This document shows, piece by piece, positions 25,701-44,793 of a stretch of 64,000 bases of DNA. Every line of letters starts with the position of its first letter. The first letter of the stretch is position 1. Source of the DNA: Benincasa hispida (lineage: Eukaryota; Streptophyta; Magnoliopsida; Cucurbitales; Cucurbitaceae); NCBI RefSeq assembly GCF_009727055.1, contig NC_052357.1:6152881-6216880 (forward strand). The letters are read 5' to 3'. Made by a program: the position numbers and the translations under genes. The notes beneath the pieces are model-generated. The model was given only the letters and a program-made list of their open reading frames with translations, ran no database searches and was not told the DNA's origin.

Positions 25701-28700
25701 TCCTAGGGGTTCTCGAAGTCATTCTCGCTCTCTTTCTAACCAATTTGAAAGCGGTGGAATAAAACTGGAATCCTCATCAACTCAGTCCATGGAAGTTGAT
25801 GGCGGCCAATTACCTCAGCAACGGAGAGCTTTTAAAGCCGAACCTGAGGCAGTGGCTAGCAAGAACCTTGCATCATCAGATGCGTATAATCTTAAAGTAG
25901 AAGATTTTGGAGATCAGAAAATGAAATTGCAGAAACCCGAGAGAAGTAAGCAAGCAGAGAAGTCACAAGTTGGCAGAGAAGAAAGCAGTTCTCTTCATGA
26001 GAGAAGTAAATTGGATATGATTGGGAAAAGTGGTACTGATGGCCAAGAAAGCACTCCTACAATCTCAAGCATACCAGGAGAGCGAGTTCAAAGAGTGAGG
26101 CAGACTAAGGGAAATCAGGAGCTCAATGATGAACTAAAAATGAAGGCAAATGAACTTGAAAGGCTATTTGCAGAGCACAAGCTCCGTGTTCCAGGGGAGA
26201 ACTCCAGCGCTGCAAGGAGAAACAATACTGCCGACATGCAGCTTGAACAGGCAATTAGTTTGCAGCACCGAACATCTTCAGCTTTAGACACTGCTCCTTC
26301 ACAAGTGGTGGAAAGATCTGCGGTAATAGAATCAACGGGGAGTTCCAATAAAATGGAAAATGTTTATACAACGCCTGTGAAATTGATAAATAACCATGAC
26401 TTTAGTGATGATTCTAGAGGAAAATTTTATAACAAGTATATGCAGAAAAGAGATGCTAAGCTGAGAGAAGAATGGAGTTCCAAAAGAGCAGAGAAGGAGG
26501 CCAAGATGAAGGCCATGCAAGATAGCCTTGAGAAAAGTAAAGCTGAGATGAAAGCAAAATTTTCTGGTTTTGTTGACCGACAAGATTCAGTAGCTACTGC
26601 TCGGATACGTGCGGAAAAACTTAGATCATTCAACTATCGTTCTCAAACAAGAGACCAGGTATCATTTCAGTTTAATTTTTATTTAAGAAGTTAATGATGC
26701 TGAAGTCCTGGGTTCTCTCTCTTCCTCAATTTTATTTTTTTGTTTCTTATCTTGCATATTTTTCATTCTCATTTCTAAGGGTGCAATGATGTTAAGTATC
26801 TTTGCGTAACAGCTGCTGATCAATTCAATTCAAAGTGAGGATGATGGGGACTTTCCTGAGGTTTTGGAGCAGAAATTGAATGGGAACGACAGATTACATA
26901 GTGATTCATACATATCGGATAGTGCTTCTAGAAGCAATCAGAACAAAAAGGCTTTGCCAGGTAGAAATTTATCATCAACTCCTCGCCCCACTGGAGCTAC
27001 AGCTCCACCCCGGTCAGTTGGCAAAGTTTCCCATTCCAGTTCTGGGAGGCGAAGAGGACAAACAGAAAATCTTCTTGCACAGTCGGTTCCTAATTTCTCT
27101 GAACTGAGGAAAGAAAATACAAAACCTTCTGGGGTTGGTAAATCAACGGCACGCCCTCTGGTGAGAAATTATTCTCGCGGTAAAACTAGCAATGAAGAGC
27201 CAGTCATTAAGGAGGAGAAGCCTCGTCGTACACAGTCTTCAAGAAAGAACTCTGCTAGTGCTATTGACTTCAAGGATATATTACCTTTGAACACAGATAA
27301 TGTTGTTTTGGCACCATTGTCATTGGATGAAGAGCAGAACGATGAAAGCATTTATGATAAGTATTTGAAGAGCCTAGAATCAAAGCCTTTTCTGAGGAAG
27401 GGCAATGGCATAGGCCCTGGTGCTGGAACAAGTATAGCGAAGTTGAAAGCTTCTATGGAATCCGAAACTTCAAAAGATGATGAGGAATTTGATGAAGTGG
27501 CATTTGAGGGTTCAGAAATTATGCCCAAACAAGAAGAGGAAGAGGAAGGGCATGAGAAAATGGAAATTAAACTTCCGCATATTGATAATGGAAAACTAAG
27601 ATTAAGCCAGGAATCAGGCAGATCAAGTAATTCTGGGTCTGAAATTGAAAATTCTATGAGATCTCGCTCTCAATCTCAGGTGGATCATTCTACAATTTCT
27701 GAACTTCCCTCCATGTTGCCTTCGTTTCATAAAGCAGGGTTACTTCAGGATTCGCCAGGCGAGAGCCCCCTGTCATGGAACTCACGCATGCATCATCCCT
27801 TCTCCTACCCACATGAGGCCTCTGATATTGATGCATATATGGACTCTCCAATTGGGAGCCCTGCATCATGGAATTCACATAATATACATAATATAACACA
27901 AGCAGAAACTGACGTGGCAAGAATGAGAAAGAAATGGGGAAGTGCCCATAAGCCTTCTCTTATTGCTACCTCGTCCAGTCAATCGCGCAAGGATATGGCC
28001 AAAGGGTTTAAAAGGTTGTTAAAGTTTGGAAGGAAAAGTCGTGGGACAGAAAGTATGGTTGATTGGATCTCTGCTACAACATCTGAAGGAGACGATGATA
28101 CTGAAGATGGGCGAGATCCGGCTAGCAGGTCATTGGAAGACCTAACGAAGTCAAGAATGGGATTCTCAGAGGGTCATGATGATGGCTTTAATGAAAGCGA
28201 GTTGTACTGTGAACAGGGTAACCTACATTTGTTGTATTGATTTTTTTTGATGTTGTCTTTTATTTTATTTGCATGTAACATCCATTGAAAATAAGGTATT
28301 AAGTTAAAAAATGGTTTTTATGCTTTGGATTTCCTTGGGTTAGTGATTCCTACACGAGCTTAAATTTACTTAACTGTGAAAAAATGTTTGAAATTTGGCG
28401 TTTTTTCAAATTTAAATTTTAATGAACCAAAATTGGCTTTAAGCTACTCCATTATGAACGGTCATGAATTCCGATTGTGATATTTCCTAGTTAAATTATT
28501 AATAGTAGTCATTTTTTAAAAATCACGTTGACGAGTAAAAACTGTCACTTGCTCATGTCTGAATTTTCTTTTATCTGTATTATAGATCTTTTTCTTTTCT
28601 CCCTTCAACTCATATGGACTGCCTTCCTTTTTAGATAAGGATGATGGCAAAAAGAATTCACTTATCCATCTTTGTTTTGCTCCGTCCTTGCAGTTCAAGA

Positions 28701-29151
28701 ATTACAAAGTTCGATTCCTGCTCCACCAGCTAATTTCAAGCTGAGGGAAGATCATATGTCAGGCAGTTCCTTGAAAGGTGAGTGTTCGTTGGTGTTACGT
28801 GCTATGTTTTCATTGATTTGTTAATGGCCTAAACAAAGCTCTACGTTTTCATTGGTTTGCTCAAGTCTTGCTTTGTGGGAATATAACGAAGTTCATAAGG
28901 ACTTTTTGCTAGTTCTTTAGGCTTTCAGCCAAAGGGGTTGCCTGGATTTGATTTTTGTAACTTGTTCCTTGATCCTCGCATCTTCTATTTTATGTTTACA
29001 AGAATTTTATCTTCCATAAACAATGAAGAAAAAGAAAGTTCGGAGATCAACTGCATTTCTAATGTTGGAAAATTGCAATCTTACAGCTCCGCAATCGTTC
29101 TTCTCTCTCTCAACCTTTCGTAGCAAGGGAACCGATGCAACGTCTAGGTAA
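19745..29151 (+). CDS. CIP7-like: COP1-interacting protein 7 (CIP7)-family protein, 10 coding exons
   Basis: In Arabidopsis CIP7 binds the photomorphogenesis repressor COP1 and promotes light-regulated gene expression; a nuclear role is known for that family and is inferred here. Exons: 19745-19803, 19890-20072, 20175-20274, 20398-20428, 20918-20957, 21335-21487, 24522-26658, 26813-28217, 28694-28777, 29087-29151. All introns are GT-AG, the exons sum to 4257 nt and give 1418 residues, longer than Arabidopsis CIP7 as I recall it (about 1060). The start [20 protein letters not shown] leads into the conserved N-terminal region ([18 protein letters not shown], then [20 protein letters not shown]). 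The family motif [19 protein letters not shown] starts at residue 325. A charged coiled-coil-like segment spans about 823-900. The basic C-terminal motif [14 protein letters not shown] begins at 1299, and the end reads [14 protein letters not shown]. The middle is Ser/Glu/Lys-rich and probably disordered. No stops or frameshifts were seen. Gene identity is firm; function in this species is inferred. Confidence 0.9.
21488..24521 (+). other. Large intron 6 of the CIP7-family gene (3034 bp)
   Basis: Donor GTAAGT at 21488 and acceptor TTTTTTTGCAG ending at 24521; it is much longer than the other nine-exon introns of this gene (77-501 bp apart from this one). The excess is explained at least in part by a LINE relic in antisense orientation (about 21700-23100). 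The remaining sequence to 24480 is AT-rich and unrecognised. Confidence 0.85.
21700..23100 (-). pseudogene. LINE (L1-type) reverse-transcriptase C-terminal relic inside CIP7 intron 6
   Basis: On the minus strand, 23062-22853 reads [16 protein letters not shown], then ERLERLMAC, the usual spacing of the RFT.I...SIP.Y.LS...IEKLM block at the end of plant LINE reverse transcriptases. It is followed, after frameshifts, by a segment at about 22848-22805 that aligns with the typical LAKWLWRFPLER motif (here [12 protein letters not shown]). Stops and frame breaks show it is dead. How far it extends below 22700 is uncertain; open frames there (for example 21935-21699) have no recognised match. Confidence 0.5.
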
Positions 29152-30526
29152 TAGACACTCGCAGATTTCTATATGTGATTACTGTCTTGTTATCCTTGAG
29201 TAGGGTATAACAGTTGGTACATTGTAAGATACAATTGCTTGAAGGAGATGTCGAATCAGGCTCGAGCTCTGCAATTCGATAATGTACATGTTAATTCGAT
29301 TCACAAAACCGACCGCCTACATCATTAGGTAGTTACATCTGTTAGTTGTGTTGAATTAATTAAGTATACTGTATTGAACAATGAGTTAATTGTTGGCAAA
29401 ATGTCATTGTGATTTTGGTAGTCTAGGAGCAATTTTTTCTTTTTTCTTTTTTTCTTTGGTTCTGCTCTTCATTTGCTCTGACGGTTTAGTTTTGTGTGCT
29501 GTATATCTGAAGGAGCTCATGTCAAGAACAGAATTGTTGAGTGTGATATAATTATGCATAATAAAAGCTTTTTGCACATGACTACTCTTGTAATTTTTTC
29601 GTCACTGTTTATTAAGATATCATCATTGTTTTTTGTCTGCAACTTTAACCAAGTTTGTGTGGCTCTGGGAAGTTAACTTGATGGTTTGGTAATCGTGTTT
29701 CTATGCTCTTTTAAGGTGGCAGTTGAAACTTGGAAGTGTGTAATTAGACTTGAAATATTACCGTATTTGGTTACTGTTTTCTTGAGAGATTGAACTTTGT
29801 TAGCTTTTTTTCTGCTATTTTTATATAATCCTATTTGGTCCTATAGTCCTTAAAGCTTTAAAGGGATAATTTAGGAGTTGTTTGAGACGTTGGGGTGGGT
29901 TCCAGTTGCAAATTATTTTAGTTACAAATGGAGAGAGAGGATGATTATAAATGGTTCTTTCCATCATTTTCCTCATTCTTAAGTCACCATTGCCGTTGAC
30001 CACCGCCAATTTCCCTCTCCATCGTCTTTGTTTTTTCCCTTGCCATTGCCTCCATAAGTTTCAAATCATAGATCCATTGGAAGAGCAACAAAAATGCGAA
30101 ATGATAACAATAATGAATATATAATAAATAGAATTGTACCACTACATACGTCTTTTACTTCTTTTTAATAAAGATAAAAACTTGGGTGTTACCTAGACCA
30201 ATAGTATTATACAGCTCCAAGGACCAAAAATATTCTTTAATAAATGGAATTATACCACTCCTAAGGATAAAAAATATTTCTTTAGTTAATTATATATATA
30301 TTTTTTAAAAAATAGTATAATGTATGTTATAAAATAGGATTATTTTCAATATAGAAAAATGATCCAACTTATTTACAAGTATAAAATAGGATTCTTTTAA
30401 ATTGCTATATATATCACTAATAGACAGTAACATTTTGTTATATTTGAAAATACTTTCAATAGTTTTTTCATTTTTTTTCCTCCCAAATTCCCAATTTTCC
30501 TTCATAGAAGAGGCATATGCAGTTTG
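29152..30526. other. 3' flank of the CIP7-family gene and intergenic DNA
   Basis: The first several hundred bases (to about 29700) are probably 3' UTR, T-rich with no clear single poly(A) signal. At 30300-30470 is a partial member of the ATTTTGTTATATTTGAAAAT repeat (copy 3). No gene is supported. Confidence 0.5.
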
Positions 30527-30768
30527 TTCCACTTATATGTTTTTTTTTTTAAATAATATATTTTTTAAAATATAATGACAAAAATAGGGTTGGAGAGAAA
30601 CTTTTTCTAAAAATAGGTGTTTTGGAAAACTATTGACAAAATTGGGGTAGTAAAATCGTGCATCGGATACATGATTGTCATGTGGCAAACCATTTAATCC
30701 AGCACCACGTCGGCTGACTGGTTGACCGGTCAGACACAAACTTGTAGATCTGGTCCACGATTTTCTTA

Positions 30769-30770
<2 letters not shown>

Positions 30771-30817
<47 letters not shown>
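30771..30817. repeat. Poly-T run of 47
   Basis: An uninterrupted T47 tract inside the MULE-MITE. Its true length is likely to be variable or misassembled. Confidence 0.9.
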
Positions 30818-30820
<3 letters not shown>

Positions 30821-31385
30821 TTTGTTAACTATTTTTTTTAATTATAGATGTACAACAATATTAAAACTTTAGGAATTGATCCACAAATTCCTTCATTATT
30901 AAAGTTAATTATATATTTAATCTACAATGAAAACATCTTGCACTCATATTAAAAAAATGTCATGAAAGAATATTTACAATTAGTTCTTTAATTTACAATT
31001 TGAAAATGAAAGTTTACATGAAATTAAAAAACGACCCCCCTAGCCCTTACCCCTCATGGGATTGTCTTCGTGTCCCTCTAAATTAGGTCCACTCTGTTGT
31101 CATTGTCGTCTACGACGAATACGTCTTCAATAGGTGTCAGCAACATTGAGTCGTCTTGTTTGTTGAATAATACCTTCTACGTTGACCAATGTTTGCTGAC
31201 ACATTGAACCCAATTCTGGTAGGTTGTTCTGCACAAGACAGAAGCAAAATGAGGAAGATTTCAGAATTTTGGACGGAAAAACGCAACAAAAGAAGGCAAA
31301 ATTGACGGATGGAGAAAGCTTTCGGAAGGTAGAAAGTTCGACGAGGAAGAAGAAAGGGCGGGCGCGGCAGATTTAATGGAGAGGA

Positions 31386-31555
31386 AGTCGTGTACCGGGT
31401 ACTCGATTACCTCAATCAACCCTGCATGACTGCCACGACAGACTGCGCGTGCTAGATGGACAGGGACTCGTGTACCCGGTACACGATTTAGAGCTAATTG
31501 TGTACCCGGTACACGATTAAGGTATAATCGTGTACCCGGTATACGATTTAAAAAC
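31386..31555. repeat. Array of GTGTACCCGGTACAC palindromes
   Basis: GTGTACCCGGTACAC or a near copy occurs at about 31391 (variant GTGTACCGGGTACTC), 31472, 31501 and 31532 (variant ending TATACG), each flanked by TCG.. / ..CGAT so that the whole unit is close to a 21-base perfect palindrome. Copies are about 29-31 bases apart. They lie immediately inside the right terminal inverted repeat of the MULE-MITE. Confidence 0.8.
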
Positions 31556-31639
31556 CTATTTTCGAGAATAGTTTCCCTCCAACCCTATTTTTGTCATTAT
31601 ACTTTAAAAAAACATTATTTTAAAAAAATTCCACTTATA

Positions 31640-32700
31640 CTTTTGTGTGGACTGGCCATTTTTCTCAATGCCTTAAAACGCATTGTAGAGGGAGACACTT
31701 TTTTTTTTCTTCCAAATTTCTTCATGTATATTAGACAAGGTAGCAAAATAAATTAATGAAGAACATCACAAGATATGAGTAAAGAAAACCATATATCATC
31801 TAGTTACTTCAATCTTTCTTCATTTAGAAGTACAAACATGTTTATCGTGCTAAAAAAAGTACAAACATATTTATTAACAAAGTTTAGCATTTTATTTAAT
31901 GGAGATTTTTAATATATTAAAAACAAAAATTGAGAAATATTTGAAAAATTAGAGATGATTTGATATAGGAAAAAAAAAATTAGAGTTTGATTTAAGTTAT
32001 ATTTGAGTACTTGAAAATTTCAAATTTGGCAATTTCATCCCTAAAGTTTGCTTTTGGTGGTCCATTTTCATCTTTTACTTTTGGTATCTCCTCTTCTTTC
32101 TTCTGTCTCCCTCTTCCGAACTTTCTTCCTATTATGATTGCTATCACCATCGATTATATATTCTATATTAATATAAGGGTTCGTGTAGCGAAAGAAAAGA
32201 CGACTTAAAATTAATAAAATATATCACAATGTCTTTTTTTTTTTTTTTTTTTTTTGGGTAGTAAGCCGACCCTTATTTTTACTTGAGGACTAGTTTAAAC
32301 TATTTTTCAAAGTAGTAAAGAGAAAAAATTGCACTTTAATGAAGAAATAGTAATTTTTAAAAGTAGCAGTAGTAGAAGAAATAGTATTAAAAATGTTATA
32401 ATTGTTCCAAAGTTAATTCCTTCTCAATTCCTTCCATTAAATCCCATTTTTCAAGAAAATTTCTCAAACAGACTTTACAATAAAAAGACGGAAAAAAAAC
32501 GTGGATGCACCCAATTAAAGTTGCTTGTGGCAATTAATTTTTTTAAAAAATTATTAAAAATATATTTTTGTGTGTAAAGAAATAGAGAATGTGGACTTAG
32601 ATAGTCTCCAACTAAGTATTGGTGAAATGAAATAACTAAATTCCCGGTTTTTTTTCAATTAAAAAAAACTTCTCATTTTAATTTTAATTTAAAATTTCTC
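31640..32700. other. Intergenic DNA upstream of the ABCB gene
   Basis: AT-rich with a T22 run (32234-32255). No gene is supported. Confidence 0.5.
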
Positions 32701-33195
32701 AGCTTCCCATCTTACAAATGGATACCGTACACCACAAGAAACAAAACAAAACCAAACTCCCTGCAGTCCTCTTCACATATAAACAAGAATACCGCCATTT
32801 TCAATTTTCAATATCACAATTTGACAAACACAGCCATTTGCCCTTCTCTCTACAAGCTCAAGAAAATGGCAACAAGAACAAGCCCACTTCCCATTCTCCA
32901 TCGGCCGGCCGGCACCTTTCTCTGTATATGCATCCACAGCTTCCATTGGATTCTCAGTTCAAACGGAGCGAGCTTCCACAGCCTTCAATCACGATTCGGT
33001 AATCTTCTTTGTAATATCCTCTCCTCCAATTGTTTAATCGAACCTCTTGTTTGCTGCCTTGTTCTGCATTTCCTCGTATTGGGGTTCTCGCCTAACCGAC
33101 GGATTCTTCGAAGTTTTTGTCTACAAGAAAGAAAACCCCATTTCGTTTTTTTGTAATCGCATCAATTTTTGAGTTCTAAACCTTCATTCACGGCC
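32701..33195 (+). promoter_or_regulatory. Probable promoter/5' leader of the ABCB gene with upstream ORF
   Basis: A TATA-like CACATATAAACA lies at 32776-32787. If transcription starts shortly after it, the leader would contain an upstream ORF of 96 codons (ATG 32866, stop ending 33156), closing 39 bases before the main start at 33196. Its context AAAATGGC is favourable for initiation. The uORF peptide has no recognised family, so this is either a regulatory uORF or a sign that the transcription start is further downstream. Confidence 0.4.
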
Positions 33196-40106
<6,911 letters not shown>

Positions 40107-41325
40107 GCTTAATAGCTCAGCTTTGTACTTTTCCTTGTTCATAAATATACTAAAATCAAATTCATGTCACTGTACCAATGACGTTTTTGAGATCAGATAG
40201 GGATGTAAATTTGAAAGAAATTGATTTGTTTTGAACAGGGATTTTTTGTGCTAGAAAGAGAATAAAAATGCAAAGAAAGAACAAGTAAACTGCCAGAGAA
40301 GGAACATGAGGATTCTTTTGTAAATTTCGGTTACCTAGTAACACGAGGATTCTTTTGTAAATTTTGGTTACCTATCAAACACAATTCTAAAAATTCTGGG
40401 ACTTAAACTTATAAATTCACATTTAATTTTAATGAGAAAAAATTTAACTCTTAATCTTTGAAGTTTGATTTAGGTTTGCATTTAGGTTCTTTGAGTTTTC
40501 GAACTCAACAATTTATGCCACAATTTTGTTTTTAGTAGCATCTTTAGTTCCTATGTTAGTCTCTCTATTAAGTTCGTTATATAAGAGTGGATGTCCTTGA
40601 GCTGTAGCTACTCTTGTGATGCGAAATTTTAAAATGTTAATTTGTAAGTTGTCTCTAAACTTTTAAATTTGTATTTAAAAGATTACCGGCCTTTAAAATG
40701 TGTTTGATAAGTGCTATACCTTTAATTTTATGTCTACTAGGTCATTGAACATTAAAAATATCTAATAGATTATGAAGTTTCAATCTTATGTCTAATAAAA
40801 TCCTAATATCTTTTAATGTTAAATCTTTATGATATAAAATTGAATCTCATGTCTAATAGAAGTTGAATTTTCGACTTTATGTCGATACCGATTGCTCTTT
40901 AATAGTCTTACCATAATGTAGGATGAAATACTATTTGCATCTATTTGGTATGATTAACTATCTTGACTATTTAAATGAATATTTTTTTTTTTTTGTATGC
41001 ATCAAATCAGCTTATTGTTGGCCATGTATGTATGTATATATATATTTTGTGAACATGTAAATAGACCACCGATGATAACCCTATTTTTCTGCATGTTCAA
41101 CTCTTACATTCCACGACCGTTAAAGAATATGCTATAGGGTTTTTGGTTATATAAATAGTATTGTGTCTACATTAAGGGCACATTTACCAATCCATAATGA
41201 AAAGGCTCTCGAAAAATCAACAATTTCTGCTGGGCTTTTATCCTTTTATTAGTATAATTGTAATGAGATTTTATAAAACGGGTCACAATCGCAAACGTAA
41301 TTGAATTGTTTTTTATCATGTTTAC
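40107..41325. other. 3' flank of the ABCB gene and intergenic repeat-like DNA
   Basis: Likely 3' UTR up to about 40270, with AATAAA at 40260-40265. At 40460-40880 is the dispersed TCTAATAG/TTTAAACTT-type repeat also seen inverted at about 37000-37190 in ABCB intron 7. At 41118-41175 is an end of the CCGAC-rich element (see 4045-6560). No gene. Confidence 0.5.
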
Positions 41326-41330
41326 TTAGA

Positions 41331-41443
41331 ATTATGAATCAGTCACATTTACTGCTGCTATTGTTGTTATCGTTATTATTTAGGGTCAAACAGTAATGAT
41401 AATGGTAATAGTAATAGTAAATGTGACAAATTCATAATTCTCA
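41331..41443. repeat. Foldback (hairpin) sequence
   Basis: The left arm AGAATTATGAATCAGTCACATTTACT... (41331-41381) and the right arm ...AGTAAATGTGACAAATTCATAATTCT (41395-41443) are inverted copies, separated by about 13 bases. The inner parts are imperfect TTA/ATT trinucleotide-like runs that also pair. Further GTAAC/GATAAC words follow at 41448-41490. Confidence 0.65.
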
Positions 41444-41647
41444 TGTTGTAACAGTAGCACTAACAGTAACTGTAACGATAACGATAATGACATTGGCAAA
41501 TATAATTGGATTGAGTACCATCCGCTTGTCAACCCATTTGCGCCTTTTATGACAAATTTTGAAGTGAAAATCAAATGTCAATATGGGTACAGAACATAAG
41601 TAACCATTATTGGCCTTTTGACCCTTAATCTTCAATTAATTAATTAA

Positions 41648-42902
41648 TATTTTGATGATAACCAACTTGAATTTATTTACTAATAATTTTAGTGTTTTGC
41701 GTAGAGCTCAAAATAAAGTTTTCAACACAAATTGAATCACTCAAATCAAAGCTCAAATGAAGAAGATATAGTCAAAACAAACTTAATGGAAAAATTACGA
41801 GTTGATGATGTGATGATTTTTTTTTATCAAACTGGCTCAACTAAAAGATGCCAATTGGAGCAGCCACACATGGTGGACTTTTAATTTTTGGATTGGTTTT
41901 AAAAAGAAAATAAATTTAATATTATTTTATATTTGTATTTAATTGCTAGTTTTGGACACATGGTGGTCATTTTTTGTTAGATTTTTAAAAGATATATATT
42001 ATTATATCATTTTTGTTCGTGTCTAATGACTAGTTGAGCTTAAAATTCCCACAATTGATTTTTCTTTTTCAAGATCCAATGACCCAAATTAAATGTGGTT
42101 TTCAACAAATTTTTCTCTTTATTTAAACTCATATTCTTTTCAAATCATAATAATAATTTTTATTATTTTCAATCTTCCACAACTCATTGGCAACCATTGT
42201 TGCTCTCTCTCCAAGTTTCAATTTTCTTCTTTTCATCTTCTTCTTGAGAGAGATGTTTTACGTTTGAGGATTGATTCATTGAGTGCTAAAATTTGTAAAT
42301 CCACTTTGTAGAGAGTTTGTCAAGTGTGCTCTTTATTTTTCCAAACCATTGTAAGGGTTGCTCTTTGGTTTGATCCTCAATCGTGGAAAGGACCGGGTTG
42401 TTCTTGCGTGGGAAAAAGAATGTTGTACGATTCGACTTTAAGCGTGGAAAAAGTAAAATTTGTAGTGACATAACCAAGAGGAGCTTGGAAAGGAGATAGG
42501 CCGGTCATGTCGAACTACTATAAATTTTCGATGTTAATTTTCTCTATCCCTCACCTATTTTAATTTTGCAATTAATTTATTGTTATACTTTTTTTTCATG
42601 AAATTAATTGCAATATTTGTTCCTTAAATTAATTGCTTAATGTTATTTAGGTTAGTTAAATTGATATTTACATATCTCATACCAATCTTTTTATTAAAGT
42701 TAAATTGGGTGCTTGAGAGTGTTAGTTTTAATTTCTTAGCTATTTTGGGTTGAATTTATTTGCATGAATTTGTTGTTTAAATTATTTGTTAGCAAAATGA
42801 TTGTTGATTTGTTTAATTGGACTCACATTAGTAAAAAAAAATTTAATTAGCTTAAAGAAAGTCTATTCACACCCTCTAAGGTTGTTGATCCTACCAGCAT
42901 CA
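41648..42902 (+). mobile_element. Probable solo LTR of a SIRE-like copia element
   Basis: The start TTTTGATGATAACCAAC and the end region CTATTCACACCCTCTAAGGTTG (42863-42884) followed by GATCCTACCAGCA are typical LTR termini of plant SIRE/Maximus-type copia elements. A 5-bp flank ATTAA (41643-41647) compares with CTTAA (42903-42907), one mismatch. No internal coding region follows, so it is a solo LTR. Ends are good to a few bases only. The + strand frame at 42093-42311 is not a gene. Confidence 0.6.
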
Positions 42903-43640
42903 CTTAATTTGCTCTGCTTTTCAAGTGACCATTGATTTATTATGTTTCCCAAGGATAAACATGGCCTAAGTGCAATACATGTGAAAATTATAAAACATAT
43001 ATTTATTTCCTGAGTTCACATCTCAAATAAGGGTTAAAATTGAAAAAGTATGAATAGTTGAATAATGGAACAAAAAGGCAAGAAAAACAAAAACAAAAAC
43101 AAAAAAATCTATAAAAAAGTGCATAATTTTTTAGGTTACAAAATAATGTCTATACCTCAACTCAACTCAGCACCCAAACAGAAATAATTACTACCAATCT
43201 AGTTCAGTTTTGCACCCTACATACAAATATTATCAATACAGAAAATTATTATCCACAAATAATTATTAACAACTCAATCCAACCCATAGATACAAATTTT
43301 GTAATACGATTATTTTAATTGAAAAATACTTAGTTGCATTCCAAGAAACACCTATCATGTGTATCCCATCAAATTATCTAATTACAATTTTCCGTGTGAC
43401 AAACTCTTTTTACTTCTTTTTAAAATATTTTAATTATTTTTTCACGTATATGATGAAGATGAGATTATAAAGATGAGTGATGCCCAGAATGCACCTAACT
43501 TTTCACATACTACCTTCATTGATTATTTGAAACGCCATCAAATAATTTATTAATTTATTAAATATTTAGTACTTGGATCCCACATAATTCTTAAAAACTC
43601 CTTATGTAGTAAGCAACAAATAGAGGTAGTAAGGAAAATT
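42903..43640. other. Non-genic AT-rich DNA
   Basis: Nothing recognisable. Confidence 0.5.
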
Positions 43641-44793
43641 TTGGAAAAATGTCCAAAATAGCAATTTCTAGTTTTTCACATTACAAAAATATCATTTTTT
43701 TTTGAAAACTCGTTAAAAGAGTTTATCTCGGACCTTTTTGGGCGAGATCGGCTCCGAGATTGAGTTAGAATTTTGATAGTAAACAATTTTCCATGTATAC
43801 GTAATCATTAATCAAAAAGAATTTTACGAATATGACCACTGTAATAATAATATTACATTATTATAATATCATTGTTTGAGAAACCCAACGATTGACATGC
43901 TCTACAATTATTGGTTCTAAAAAATTTTCACAAGTGTCTGGAAGTCTTGAAACTCTCACAGCCTATCTCTCTAAAAAAAAATCAAGAAAAACAAAGTGTA
44001 TATATCGATATTGTCTTTCATAAAATGTGTTTGAATTGTTATTTGCATGTTGTTGAGGCCAACAATTATTGTTTTCGCGGTCGTTTACATAATCTCGATG
44101 GCAATTCAATCATTTTGACCGAGATTTATTATATTTACCTTGAGATTTACACTAGGGTTTAAACTATGGAGAGAGATATTGATATTTTTTTCATCGAGAT
44201 TATGTATTCTCCCCGAGATTTTGTATGATTTTAGTAATTTTTTTGTACATCAATATGATTTTTTCCTGAATGCCTCATATATTTGTTTGTTGGGGGCGAA
44301 TGGAAGGAGAATGAGAAAGAATATATATAGGGAGTTAGTTGAAAGGTTTCGTTGTACATGTCAGAATAACAGATAAGGAATTTTTACAGGAAATATATAG
44401 AATTAGTAGGATAAATTCTGTTGACTTTGATCTGGTTATAAGGTATTTATACAATGTTAGACCGAATGTATCTACCTTTGTGATCACTAATCAATAAGAT
44501 CTTCATTTTCTTAACCGGTGATGATGTGTCTCAAATGGCTCTTTTGGTATTGAATTTACCAATAGTAGTCCATAATTCTAGAAGTACACTACCATCATTT
44601 CCTCTTGATTTTATTCTCGAATACAATATGGGTCCAAATGACGTTTGATTGTTAAGTCCATTGAACAATAACGTATGTTAGAATTGGGTGACGATATAAA
44701 TGAGTTGTTGAATAAGGAATATGTGGATATATCTGAGGTGGTTTTTAATGATGAGTCTATATGTGATGTAAATATGTCAATGAATAATGATAC
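43641..44793. repeat. Probable left part of a decayed Mutator-like element
   Basis: The block 43641-43770 (GGAAAAATGTCCAAAATAGCAA, then CTCGGACC...GGGCGAGATC) resembles MULE terminal sequence, and CGAGAT words recur at 44095-44220. The DNA continues after the solo LTR at 47431 into the transposase relic. Short open frames (for example 43911-44162) have no recognised family. Membership of the same element as 47600-52685 is inferred. Confidence 0.35.

Larger units (their letters stand above)
30538..31628. mobile_element. Non-autonomous Mutator-like element (MULE-MITE) with TIRs and target duplication
   Basis: The left end (30538-30617) and the reverse complement of the right end (about 31550-31628) match over about 75 bases, including the core ATAATGACAAAAATAGGGTT and GGAG.GAAACT. 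Both ends are flanked by the direct repeat TTCCACTTATA (30527-30537 and 31629-31639), fitting the 9-11 bp target duplications of Mutator elements. The interior has a T47 run (30771-30817), a decayed coding-like stretch on the minus strand (31300-31035, reading LPELGSMCQQTLVNVEGIIQQTRRLN) and a palindrome array near the right TIR. No transposase is present. Confidence 0.8.
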
